Assembly (NCBI GenBank): GCA_013400975.1
Contig: WBMZ01003049.1
Coordinates: 35,881 to 99,880 of the forward strand
DNA from: Atrichornis clamosus
Lineage: Eukaryota > Chordata > Aves > Passeriformes > Menuridae
Direction of reading: 5' to 3'
DNA length: 64,000 nucleotides
The notes under the pieces were generated by a model. The model was not told where the DNA came from. It saw only the letters and a list, made by a program, of their open reading frames with translations, and ran no database searches. Below are positions 1 to 11,900 of the stretch, one piece after another; the first letter of the stretch is position 1; every line of letters begins with the position of its first letter. Position numbers and translations under genes: made by a program.

Positions 1-468
1 TGTGTGAACTGTGATCACAAGAAAACCCTTTCAGATGCCACTATGCTGATTCACAGTAGTGAGGAAGAAGAAGAATTTGAAGATGAAAACAAGGCTAGTA
101 CAAGTCTTTCTCCTCTCCCTGAAGATCAAACCCAACTTTCATCTGTTATGGGAGGTTATTCTCATGATTCAGTCCTAAACTACCCTTATAGCTCTGTCAC
201 TTCATCTGCTGGCCCTTTGCATATTCTTGAACCGAAATTACATATTACAGAGGCAGAAAAGAGAATGAAAGATATGAGCCCTGTTCATTTACTAGTAGAA
301 AGCCAGGTACAGAGAAGAGGGGAAGGACTGCTTACTCCATCTATGTCGGAATCTGATCTTACAACATCAGGGAGATACAGAGTAAGGAAAGATTCAGTAA
401 AGAAGAGACCTGTGTCCGATCTTTTGTCTGGGAAGAAGAATATTGTGGAAGGCCTTCCCCCTCTAGGT
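1..468 (+). CDS. PTPN21: PTPN21 large linker exon, 3' part
   Basis: This exon is open in frame 1 from the first base and is cut by the window edge. It encodes 156 codons of the low-complexity linker between the FERM and PTP domains. There is an acidic run ([11 protein letters not shown]) and a Ser/Thr-rich stretch, ending [14 protein letters not shown] and then EGLPPLG. The donor is GGT|GTAAGT at 469. The alternative GT at 467 would break the join to the next exon, which restores PPLG-GMKK. The open frame runs past the donor to a stop at about 574, but that tail is intron read-through. Confidence 0.93.
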
Positions 469-3400
469 GTAAGTGGATACTATTTGTCTTGTTTTGGGTT
501 GTCTGTAGCAGGAGTTGTTTGGGGTTTTTGCTTGAGGTTTGGGCTTACAGAGATGCTTTTAAAACATAAGAAATAAAAGCTATCTTAAACTTGACCTTTA
601 TTTTTCTGTGTTTCCATGATTAGGTTTGCTTAGCTATCTTTTATCCCCTTCTCTGCCATGTCTGAGTTCTATTTGTATAGTCCTCCCACACAAATCCAGC
701 TGTGCAGTCTCCATCCACCTGATAACCTAACCTGGCTAGGAACCGTAGAATGAGCTAATTTAAAGCCAGTTTTAGATCCCTGTTCTGCCCTACCTCTCCT
801 TATCTGGCATAGAAGCAACTCTTTTCCATTCAACTACCAGCTTTCTAGTCTTCCTCTCATTGAAAAATTGTGTGTAGTGAACGTTTACTTTTTAAGAAAT
901 TTGTTTGCTTTCTTCTTCTGGCCTAAGAGGGGACCTGACACATTAAGGAATAAATTCTTTCCTTGCATTCTCTTCTTTACTCCATGCTTTCCTTTTTTCA
1001 TATCCTTTCCCTTTTGCCTTCTCTTCAGGATGTTTTTTTCCCACTAAAGGTACTTCTTGCTTGCCTTGTCTCTTTCTCCTACTCCAATCTTATGAAGCCA
1101 TAAATAGATAAAAACCACAAGTTTCACCTTTCCTGTAATTCCCACCTCATAGAAACAACAAGATCTATGTGAACTGTATAATTTCACTGGCACTCCTCAT
1201 CGCCCATGTTGCTCTAAAACTTCAGTTTTATGTGGTCTGTGGCAGATTTCAAGTGCTAATCGAGGAAGACAATTTTTAATTATTATTTTGCCTTTTAAAA
1301 TTGACTAATGCCTGAGTTAGTGTCAAATAGTTTTCTGCACAAATTGGACTGCAGTGGAACTACTATATAACTTGTATTGCTGTGGTAACTTACAGCTGAT
1401 GCTGCAAAAACTAACCTATGCAAAAGCTATGTATTGAAACAGTTACTGCTCTTGCAATTTTTTTTCTGTCAGATGTGCTATACATGGAGCTGAACACAAT
1501 GAAATGAACCTCCGTCAGCTTCAATTAATTTTATAATTGTGTATGTTTTTCTATCTCTTCTTCCTACTGGTTTTTTAATGTGGATATAGGGAAAAAAAGG
1601 TGATACTTTCTCCTTGTGTTCACATTTAGATAGTTAGTATCTGCTCTCCAAAAGAAACATTTTCAGGCACTAATGTGCTTCCCGAAATCATACCCTGCTT
1701 TTCCTTTTGACAGTTAAATAAATGTTCTAGTCAACCTTTGAAATTAAATTAATATTAAAACTTTCTCATTAAAAGTGTTCAGCAGCATAATTTCTAGTTC
1801 ACAAGCATTTAAGAGTGTTGTTGCATAATACAGAATATTACCTTTCTATGTTCGTGAGATGAATATCCTAGTTACAAAGCTGACCCCTACCAATGCTTGC
1901 ACATTTTGCTTTTCAATGAACTTTTGTGTTTGTGTTCACTTCACTTTTAAACATGGTCTCATCCTCTTAGCTTTGTCTTCCTTTTTCTTACCACCATTTA
2001 GATTTTGAAAGCCTTGATTATCATTCAAGCATTATATGCGCTCATATTTTCAGCATATTTTTGTTAGCAACTAAACTTAGCAACTGTAGGAATGATGAAG
2101 TTTTCTCTTACACTTTTTAAAAGAATAACTTGAATTCTTTCACAGAAATTCCCCTGTGATATTTTTATTAAATAATGAATGATAACATCCATAATTTAGA
2201 TTCTTGGCCTGGTCCAGGACTCAAATCAGTCTGCAGTTCTGTGTCCATGTTTTGTATGTGCAGTTTGTTGCAAACTTAGTAAAATATTTAACTATATCCA
2301 AAAATCTTAAAGGTATATGGTCATTGTTATGCCTGATTGTAGGGAAGAAAGGTTCCTGCAAACTGAATAGTCTAGTTTGGAATTATTTCTATGTATTTTT
2401 GGGGTTGGGAAGCGATTTCAGTTCTGTCCAAGAATGTTAATTATCCCAAGTTGCTACCTCACACCCTCAGTCATGAGCTTTGTAGGGAACAATATTTGTC
2501 ATTCTCAAGCAGTTTCATTAACCTGCCTGGAATGAAGACAGACTAGTGTTATGTCCTTGGAGGAATGTAGTCCCACCACCCTAATCTCTCACTGCCGTGC
2601 TTATCAAAAAAAAAGGTCAGAACTGTTTGCAGAAAGGGTCAGAGAAGTATCCTTTGCTTAATTGAACTCATCTGATTTCTACTTTATAACTTCATCGGAT
2701 ATGTAAGAATATTTACAAGTTTTAGCTTTTCTTTTGCAGGGTATGAAAAAGAATAAAAATGATGCAAAAAAAATGGGGCCTCTGAAGCTAGCTGCCCTAA
2801 ATGGACTAGCATTGACAAGAATGCCTCTGCCAGATGAGGGGAAGGAAGAATCAACAAGAGCAACAAATGATGAACGAGTATGTTGAAGTTTTTTAATCCT
2901 TGATTTACACAAGCAATTTTTCAAAATTATATGATTATGAATGGTGCCTTTTACTGAATTTGAAATGCTTCATATTAAGGCAACTCAAATGCTGAGAATA
3001 GAAACAAAATGGAGAATAAGATTTCTGATTAATAAGTATTGCTAGAAGTGTAACTCAGATTTTTGTTTAATATTTAAGATGACAGTGATTCAATTATAGT
3101 TTACTCTTTGAACATATAGGGAACAAATTTACTAGTATCTACTGATATATTTTTATGCAACTCCTTCTGTTTTCATTCTTTCAGAATGAAAAGGTGTGAA
3201 ACTTGCAATTCTGAGTGTGAGATTGAATTTAGCTGTAATTATTAGTAATTCATATGGTGTTTACAATAAGTTTTGCACTTAAATTGCATCTCCAGAGTAC
3301 AACTTGTACAGGTTGTATTTATCTGTTTTCTTCAGGTGGAGCCCATAAAATACAGATGAAATTTGCTTGATCTGCTGGAATTTTAAATTTAGTAAAAGAT

Positions 3401-6400
3401 CACAGATCAATGAGAGGGCATCAGGTTCTAGAATTTGAGGATCATTCTTTGAGAAATATAAGACTCCATCTCCCTTGTCAGGATAAAAAAAATCACTAAG
3501 TCTGCTTCAGCCTGTCTCATATACCACTAAAGAAGTGCAGGAAAAGTAAAATACAGTCAATAATCAGGCTGTGATGGGCTATGTAGAACAGTGCTGTCAT
3601 CACACATCTCACCAGGCAGCAACTAGATGCACCGAATTCTACAGTGATGACTGTCCATTCTGTGACCACTTTAGGTTCCAGTTCTGAGCATGGTTGGGGG
3701 TCCTCAGCTGCAGACCCTCTCTAGCTCAATTTGTTGCTAGTCACTCGGCAGGGATTAGAACCTGAAGGAAGAGTCCTGCTCTCAGCAGCTACAGTTTTGT
3801 GGAACAGACCAAGAAAATGAATTGAAGGTCACTCAGTAAAAATTTGGTTGAACTATATATATATATATATTGCGTAAAGATGCTAAGGGACAAAAATTAA
3901 CATTGTGTTACTGAGATACGGATCTATGTTTAGTCCCTGTGTGGGTTATTTCCTCTCACTTAGAGCCATCACCTCTTCCTGGATTGACCTTTACTGAATT
4001 CAGCTGTGTGATTATTCAGCTTGCTCTGCCCAAAGCGTTGAGGTGAAGAAGAAGCCATAAAGTCACCTTATGAAGAAGTCATGTCACTACACTTTCTCTT
4101 CAGGCAGTCGTGTAGAGGCAGAATAAATACCATGAAATGGGAGTAGTTCCTAAAACAGTAGGGAAGAGGCAATGCGAAGTAGACATGTGACATGAAAGGA
4201 AGTCCGGAGTGCAGATATTTTAGAAGATGAGTTTAGTGTTGATTCATTGCCTGTTTCATTGCTCAGCTTCAGGTTATTATCAGTTAAAATAAGGGAATTT
4301 AGCCCAGAGATAATAAAGGAGTTTGTACAGTGATGTATTGGTGTGCAAAGTGCACATGATGGAGGTTTCACACCTTCCTCTGCAACATTTGGCATACTTA
4401 CTTGATATAAGACACTTCTATGACCTGATACCACAGAGCAGTTGCTGTGAGAATCTGGGGGCATGTGACATAGATGAAATTTTCTGGCTGAAATCTTACA
4501 TATTATTCTTCTAATTATTGTTGGCAAAGAGGTGCTGGAATTCCAGAAGTGTCTTATGATTTAGAAAGAACTTGGTTTCAAAAGAATAAAGGCGAGGGGG
4601 GAGCAGTTTATTAAATAAAACAGATTGAATTATACTATTAGAAAATATTCTGGGTTTATACCTGAACTGCAGCAAGAGATTCTAAGGCAGTTTTCCTGCT
4701 GTATGCAAAGTTTAGATTTCTCCATCCAAACAATTAAGTTTGGGGGGGTTTTTTATTATTATTTTTGGTGAGTTTTTTATTATAAAGCTAAAGGAGACTT
4801 TTCAAGTTATGTTATCTAGCATGCTATATTGAGCAGGTGGATTAATAAATATTTCTTGTTCAATGGTATTTGAGGCAGCATAGCTATCTGGTTGACCACA
4901 CTTTTTTTTTCCCCAATTGGCTGTCTTTATTGAAGTTATGAAGCAATTTTTCCTTTACCAGCAGTATCCACATAGGTCTTTGTGACCTAATGAAGTATAA
5001 CAGGCTGCTTAGTTTTCACATGAACAAAATTCCTGCTGGTTAGGGTTGCTTCTAATTTATGCTGGTATGTTTGTGAAAACATTAGTAGCTGGAAAAGCGT
5101 TGAAGAAGTATGTAGGAGAAGAAAACACATACATTTTATACTTCGTGAATTCTCTGTTAAAATAGACTCACCTTAGAATGTGACTTTGTATGATGATCTG
5201 TGTTCTGTTTTTCAGTGTAAAATTCTGGAACAACGGTTAGAGCAGGGGATGGTGTTCACTGAATACGAGCGCATTCAGAAAAAAAGGCTTATAGATGGTG
5301 AGTGCTCAATAGCCCGGCTGCCTGAAAATGCTGAAAGAAACCGGTTCCAGGACGTCCTTCCTTATGATGACACCAGAGTAGAGCTAGTCCCAACCAAAGA
5401 AAATAACACGGGTTACATCAATGCATCTCATATCAAGGTGAGAGAAATACTGTTGGAGAAATATCTTCTAGTTCATGTGGTAATTAAAAGTGCATTTGGC
5501 TATCAATTTTGGTTTGGTAAGATGAGTGACAATGCCTCCATCTCTATCTCTCTCTTTTCCCCTTCTTCTCTAGAGGTTTCTTTGGGAAAAGCAGGAACCT
5601 GTTTTCCTAATTACCTAGAATAATAGAGGGTTAATTATTGGAGGGGTCTTCTGCATTTGGCTTCTATGTTGATTTGGTCTACTGTCTCCTTCCTCTCTCT
5701 GCGTTGTCTCTCTGGGGATTGGTGCTAACAGAAGGCTTGTCCATTCTTCCCAGAGCTAAGAAGGCAAATAGGCTTAAAACAAACTGGCATCCTCTGCAAT
5801 GACTATGATATTTTTGAACTACAGTGACAGTCATTATTTCTCCTTTTTCTGTACTATTAGACTGTTTTCAGAATGGGCACTAAGCTAGCACCCAGCTTAA
5901 GCTTTTTTGGATAGTTAGAGAAACTGATGGAGCCAGGGGAAAATCTGCTTTTTCAAAATCTTCAGTTGCCCCATTTTCCTATCCTTAACTCTTTAAGCTC
6001 TACTTTAAAAAGTGAAGAATTTGCAGGGTGGTGTCAAGAACCTTCAAGGAAGTTCATTCATTTTTCAATACATTTACCCGCTTAGAGTGCAACTACAATT
6101 GGCTTCATGCTTTCTCTGAAAAGAATTGATATCATCAAAGCAGCACTTGTAGTTGTGTTGCTGTCTTTTTAAAATAAATCTGTTTGTATACTGGTATGGT
6201 GCCAAAGTTTCTCTACTTTATTCACAAATGTTGAGTGAATCTTTTGACCCTTCTCAAACAATATAATATTTTTTGAGGAAACAATAACTAGTACTGTAAT
6301 AACATTTACAGCACCAGAGTATGAAAGTTTCTCTAAGCCTGAATTTGCTACAATACCTTAAATTCACAAAAGAGAAATACAATTTTGTTTTCTCAGTTTT

Positions 6401-8980
6401 ACATTATGCTTATGATATAAAATACATTTATTTAGCTATGTGCCTATACAATTGCATCTCTTCTGCATCTAATGTGACGAGATGCAGCTAAAAAATGGGG
6501 CAGATACACAATGGACTCCTGCTTCTGCAATGTTGCTTTTTTCATTTTGTGAATTTTCACATGGCTGACTTTAGAACTGGGGAAAGGGTTTTCAAAAATT
6601 ACTATCTAATGTCTTTCTTTTTACAGATTTCTGTTGGTGGCATAGAGTGGGATTACATTGCCACACAGGGCCCTTTGCAGAATACATGTCAGGATTTCTG
6701 GCAGATGATCTGGGAACAAGGGATTGCCATCATAGCTATGGTGACAGCAGAGGAAGTGAGTACAAATTGAGTCAGGTTTCTCCCAGAAATTCCACAATGA
6801 TTTTTTATAATCTGTTAGAGGAAGGGGATTTTGTACCAACAAGACCAATCGAAGATAAATTTCTAGTGACCCCTTTGCTATTCTGTCTTGCTTTCTTTGG
6901 TAGAAAAATGAATTTGCAAACTCTTTCTGCTGGAAAGTTGGTTTACTCAGCAAGGAACCATAACCTTCTAGTAGTACTTAATAGGAGAGAGAGAGTTTTT
7001 ACTACAGAAGCATTAGTTGTGTGAATGTTCTTATGTTTCTTGTTAAGCATGTGTTTTACTTTTAAGGAAAGTGGGAGAGAAAAAAGCTTCAGATACTGGC
7101 CACGTCTTGGTTCAAGACACAACACTGTGACATACGGAAGGTTTAAGATTACCACGCGATTCCGTACTGACTCAGGCTGCTATGCAACTACAGGTTTGAA
7201 GATTAAGCATCTTCTCACAGGACAGGAGAGAACGGTTTGGCATTTGCAGTATACTGACTGGCCAGAACATGGCTGTCCAGAAGATTTAAAGGGATTTTTA
7301 TGTAAGTTGTATTTAATAGCTTTGTTTTAGGTTGTGGTTTGTGGTGGTTTTTTATACCTTCTGAAAGCTGCTATATATGAAGTAGCTTTGGATAAGTATG
7401 CTAAGCATTCTGTTGTAATAGGTGTCTTCACACCAGCGAGAAATACTGAATTATATTTTTTGCAGGAATACATCTGACAGTTTATTAAAATGACTGTTTA
7501 TGTCTAAAGCCAATCATTTTCCACCAGTCCATATAGAATAAAATGTAATTGCATCACATATTACACATTTGAGTATATTGCAGTGGTAGCAAGATGGCCA
7601 TGAGCTGCCTTTAGTAGGAATAGGGGAACAAGGCGAGGGAATCCTTACAAAAGTTAATGGTCTATATAGATCTGTATTGCTAGGGTTGGGGTATGACTTG
7701 TGACTTATACAATGTATCATTTTTCTGTGGGATGTTGATTGCTAAATTACTACTTTTCTGGTGGTCATACAGCATAATAGCATGGCTTAAGGGGGTTCAT
7801 CTCCAAAATTAATTATGCTTATCTTGTTGATCTTAATAGCATACTTGGAAGAGATACAGTCAGTGCGGCGCCATACGAACAGCACAGCAGACCCCAAAAG
7901 CTCTAATCCTCCTGTCCTGGTGCATTGCAGTGCAGGTGTGGGACGGACAGGAGTGGTCATACTGTCAGAGATCATGATCGCTTGCTTGGAACACAATGAG
8001 GTGATCTCTTTTTCTTTCTCATGCTTTAAATAATGTTAGGTAGTAGAAGAGTAACTAACCTGCCTAAAATATTTTATGGCTGCTCATCTCAGCAGCCTTT
8101 GGAAGAGCCCTTACAACTCTGCTTGTAAGAGCTCTTCAGAGTTCAACAGAAGTTAATAATCTCTAGAGCTGCCCACATACACACCAGGTTCTGGAATCTC
8201 ATTTGGATTCTTAACTCTGTAAGGTGTTGAGTCACTGAGTGGAACAAGGTATGCCGTAGGCTCCTGAGCATATTTCAGGACTTCATCCTCATTTTACCAC
8301 TTCTCGCCTTAATTAGAATGGATAATATTCAAGAGCATGCTTTGTAGCCAACCTCTGTACTGGTCATTATGTTGCTCCTACGTGTAGTGTACTTGCAGTA
8401 TCAGTCTTAGTAGAGGACAAAGTGGTAGTCTAACAGAATAAAACCCGGTCCTACCAACTTTTAGCCAGAAGTGAACAGCTGTAAAGTGCTCATTAATAAT
8501 ATAATAGATATAATATAATTAATATAATATAATATTCCAGCTGGAACTCAAAAAACTTATTATTTTGTTGTGCATCCTCTCCGAACACTGTTACAGATGT
8601 TTTCAGCCATTGGGTTTGTGAAGACCAATACCCCAAGAGATAGGTAACTTGACCTTTATACATATTTCCCAGATAATCAGTGGTGGAGTGCAGTCCATAC
8701 TGCAGGCATGGGCAATGAACTGTCAGAGCTGAAATCAGAACAGCTGATTCTGCCCTTAGATCACTGAGGTACTGCTCTGAACCTCCTGCTGAGAAAGTGC
8801 AAGCCAGTTTCCTTGCTGACCAACCACTTGTAATGGTTTGTTCTCTTCCAGATGCTGGACATCCCACGAGTGCTGGACATGTTGAGGCAGCAGAGAATGA
8901 TGATGGTGCAGACTCTTTCGCAGTACACTTTTGTCTATGGAGTTCTCATTCAGTTTCTCAAAAGTTCTAGACTTATCTAA
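1..8980 (+). CDS. PTPN21: PTPN21 (PTPD1) tyrosine phosphatase, 3' part of gene, 7 coding exons
   Basis: Non-receptor protein tyrosine phosphatase of the FERM-PTP class. From family knowledge, it works at the cortical cytoskeleton and adhesions and in Src/EGFR signalling. Coding segments are 1-468, 2740-2877, 5216-5437, 6627-6755, 7067-7301, 7840-8000 and 8852-8980. They join in frame to 493 codons plus a stop. The full protein in other vertebrates is about 1,170 residues, so the FERM domain and most of the linker lie left of the window. The PTP domain is complete. It has the substrate-entry stretch [24 protein letters not shown], the WPD loop YTDWPEHG (Asp codon 7256-7258), the P-loop [10 protein letters not shown] (catalytic Cys codon 7926-7928), the Q-loop region [10 protein letters not shown] and the C-terminus QFLKSSRLI. 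These match remembered PTPN21 better than its paralogue PTPN14, which has Ile in place of Phe in the RNRF motif and a different loop after ASHIK. All introns are GT-AG. Confidence 0.96.
2740..2877 (+). CDS. PTPN21: PTPN21 linker exon upstream of the PTP domain
   Basis: The acceptor is CTTTTGCAG|GGT and the donor is CGA|GTATGT, giving 46 codons in phase 0/0. The product is a basic segment followed by [19 protein letters not shown] and EGKE. This stretch is strongly conserved between PTPN21 and PTPN14. Confidence 0.93.
3854..3871. repeat. (TA)n microsatellite
   Basis: Nine TA dinucleotides in tandem within a PTPN21 intron. Confidence 0.85.
5216..5437 (+). CDS. PTPN21: PTPN21 exon, start of the PTP domain
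   Basis: The acceptor is TGTTTTTCAG|TGT and the donor is AAG|GTGAGA, giving 74 codons in phase 0/0. It begins [20 protein letters not shown], the first helices of the phosphatase domain. It then carries the phosphotyrosine-recognition motif as RNRF (Phe codon 5345-5347, where classical PTPs have Tyr) and ends [12 protein letters not shown]. Confidence 0.96.
6627..6755 (+). CDS. PTPN21: PTPN21 PTP-domain exon (YIATQGP motif)
   Basis: The acceptor is CTTTTTACAG|ATT and the donor is GAA|GTGAGT, giving 43 codons in phase 0/0. It encodes [20 protein letters not shown] and then [10 protein letters not shown] and AMVTAEE. These are the conserved YIATQGP core and the FWxMIW motif of classical PTPs. 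Confidence 0.97.
7067..7301 (+). CDS. PTPN21: PTPN21 PTP-domain exon with the WPD loop
   Basis: The acceptor is TTTTAAG|GAA and the donor is TTTTTAT|GTAAGT. The exon is 235 bp and ends in phase 1. It encodes [14 protein letters not shown] sequence (here [12 protein letters not shown]), the [12 protein letters not shown] region, [10 protein letters not shown] and the WPD loop YTDWPEHG. The WPD aspartate, the general acid in the family, is present (codon 7256-7258). Confidence 0.97.
7840..8000 (+). CDS. PTPN21: PTPN21 PTP-domain exon with the catalytic P-loop
   Basis: The acceptor is TCTTAATAG|CA. The split codon T|CA restores [15 protein letters not shown]. The donor is GAG|GTGATC, so the exon is 161 bp and ends in phase 0. 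It contains the signature [10 protein letters not shown] with nucleophilic Cys at 7926-7928 and the invariant Arg, then [12 protein letters not shown]. Nothing suggests catalytic loss. Confidence 0.97.
8498..8536. repeat. AT-rich imperfect tandem repeat
   Basis: Repeated TAATATAA-like units inside the last PTPN21 intron. Low complexity only. Confidence 0.6.
8852..8980 (+). CDS. PTPN21: PTPN21 last coding exon
   Basis: The acceptor is TTCTCTTCCAG|ATG. The exon has 42 codons plus a TAA stop at 8978-8980. It encodes [20 protein letters not shown] and then the Q-loop and C-terminus ([20 protein letters not shown]). The conserved RLI end shows that the protein is complete at its C-terminus. Confidence 0.97.
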   Translation: MLDIPRVLDMLRQQRMMMVQTLSQYTFVYGVLIQFLKSSRLI

Positions 8981-11900
8981 TCCCTGCCACTTCCTAAAGG
9001 ACACTGCAAGAGTTTACAGAAAGAAAATCACAGTTGTCCAGGCTGACCTGCTCTCACTGGTGTTTTCTTCATATGATGAATCACAGTTACCTTTCAGGGC
9101 TGCCATGTGACTATTAAATGCGAGTCAGTGTAACAGTCCCTGCAATGCAGGATCTTCGCTGGACTAAATTCTTCCCATGTTCAGTTGCAGTCACATTAAG
9201 GAATCATTTGCTTGTCTGTAATACTTGCACACATCGTTTAGAGTGCTGTTACTCTGGGCAAAATAAGTATCTTATGGAATGGAAACATGCAGCACAATTT
9301 TACTAACATTATGTTTTGAAACATAATTGTTGACTGTGTGAAAGCTAAAATCTGTAGGTGCACATGGGGTGAGAAACCTGCTCATTGGGAAGGTCTTTTG
9401 CAGTTTCATTCTGCTTTCAATTTTATATTTAGAAAAATACATCTATATTTTTTAAAATGAACTTTTGGTTTCCTCTGGTTTACTTAGCAAATTTAGCTGC
9501 TCTTAGGTATTTTAAGCTGTTGCTTTAAGGACAGTTATTTTTATGTTCAGTGTTTTTAAATTAAAAAAACCTGAACCACCACCACAACAAAACTTTTTAA
9601 ACAGAACAATATTTTCAGAGTAGAAGACTGACAATGTATGAACTAACTTTTCAAAAATCATGCAGAAAGTCCTAGGAGAAGCTGTTAGTAGTTGTAGTGC
9701 CATGTAATAGAACTGACAAGTGAAAGATAATGGTAATTGTTGATAACTTCCATTTGAGAGGAGGCATGTTTATCTGCAGCAAGCAGGGGGAAAATATTTT
9801 AAGTATCTATGAGGTTATTGGAAAAAAGTGGATGAGAGAAAGTACATATTCAGTATTATTCATATATTTAGAGGACAGTTTGATTTTACTGGCTGAAATC
9901 AAAGTGGATGCAAATGTTTTAAGCACTTTTATTTTGCTCTGTTATTTATGTAGTTAAACATAGAGACTATAATCATGCATTGTTTCATTTGGTAATATAC
10001 CATTACTAACCTGTTATTTTAGGATGAGCTTTTTAAGTTGGTGAAGTGAGAGAACCAAAATAGGAGTAGGAAGGTGCAGAGTGGTGAAGCGGAAATGATC
10101 GTAGGAAGCATAACGGAGGAGGTGTGGCAGCTATGATTGCTGGTTTACGCAGTGCAGAGATGACCATCAACAAAGTTAATTTCCCAGCCAAGAAAGCTGT
10201 TAAAGCACTGGAAGTTTCTGTAGAATCCTCCAGATTATTTTGTCAGTACTAGAACAGATTTTGCTTATGCTGTGCAGCATTGCAATGAAGAATATTTGAG
10301 AACACTTGCCGAAGAAGAGCTCTTAGAGGTAACACTGGAGACATGGGTGGTTTAGTATCTCTGTAGGTGGCTGAGTCAATGACTGTAGTATGGACCTGAA
10401 GTAGGCAGGTACACGCTTGGTAGTTTCCCCTTTGTCTCTGGGCCTGGTCTTATGATGATGTCCCTAAATAATCTTATGTGGTTTTTAGATGGGGACAGTG
10501 TGGTTTTAGCTGCCTTTCCAAGTGTTTTGAGATGCTAAGTTAAAAATCCATATTCAAAATTGAGCTATAGATTTTAGGTATCTGGTTTAATTTCAAAAAA
10601 TCCCCTATAGCAGACTAGTCTGCAGCTACAGTTAAGTGTCCATTTCCTTTCATACCTGCTTAGTGAAATGAAATGAAACTAAAAGTCAGGTTTATTAGTG
10701 CTGAAATTGTTACTTTTCTGAGCTCTAACAAGGGTTTGGAAACTATTAAAACCCTTCAAAACAATAATTGTGTCCCAAAACATTAATTAAGAATAATAAA
10801 TAGGTTGCCTCAATTTTTTCTGTAATAAGCTACTTCCACAAAGTTAAACACGTGGTCCAAATGACATTGTGCTAATTTGTCATCCTATACAAAAAATATT
10901 ACTTTATGGTACACTGTATTGATCTGGTGCTTTCAGGTCTGTTTAGAGGCAGACTGAATTGTTGTACTCTCACTGTAAATTAGATTGAATATTCCAGACT
11001 AGGGAAAAGGAACGTTGTTCTTACATAAAATGTCTAGGAATTATTAACTACCAAATATAAAACTGAAAGTCCAGAGGAAACCTGTTACTGAAGACTGATT
11101 CTTTATATATAAATCTTGCAAACAAACCAATCTGACATATCTGTGTTGACAGAAGTATTGAAAGAAACAAGCATAGTTAGCTATTTGTATCCTGTTTTGT
11201 TTTAAAAATGTTGTTAATTTTTGCCACAGTTCCCTTCTATCTGCAGAAATCTTTTTGACTGGGAGGGCAGGCTCTAAAATGTAGTTTGTGCCTTTTCCAT
11301 TTGTAAACTTTGGACTGTGATCTTCATAACCTGATAGTTGCAGTTTTAATGACATGATGGACAACCAGAACTTCAAGCAACAGTTTTTAGCTGTTCAGCA
11401 GTTTCTGGTACAGAACATCAGTTGCAAGGCATTAAAAGGAGCAGTTATAACAAGCAATTTAATCCAGTATTTATGGGATTATCTGAGGTGGGTGAGGAAA
11501 TGTGTGTCTTTTGGCTTATTTTTCTGTTTTGCTAAAAGAAGTTGTGTTCACTTCTTGAGATGGTTGTGCTCTAATCTGGTAGTCACAGTCTTGATTTTTT
11601 TTTTAAGCATAACACTGCTACCTCCTCCCCTTAAGCTTCCAGTTCTGTCCATCACCAGTCTGTTTTTGCATTAATAGACTTGACCTAAGTAGACTTGACT
11701 TTATGTCAGTTTTCCTACTGAAGATTGTAGGATTCCTTTTGTATGTAAGCTTATGGCTCTGAGTGAGCATTGAAAATGAGCAGTTTCTCTTCTGAAGATA
11801 CCAAATGAAATTAAACTTCACAACCTTCTGTAACAAAATTATTTTTAAACCATTGTTTGGATTTTCAGTTAACTTATAAAAGACAATTCAATTTTTAGCA

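Larger units (their letters stand above)
469..8851 (+). other. PTPN21: PTPN21 introns within the window
   Basis: The introns are 469-2739, 2878-5215, 5438-6626, 6756-7066, 7302-7839 and 8001-8851, all GT-AG. Apart from a short (TA)n run at 3854-3871 and an AT-rich imperfect repeat at about 8498-8536, I see no RNA gene, transposon or extra conserved exon in them. Confidence 0.8.

Noticed and set aside
5180..5623. 147-codon + strand frame beginning [11 protein letters not shown]
   Set aside because: Only 5216-5437 is exon. The ends of the frame are intron read-through on both sides of PTPN21 splice sites.
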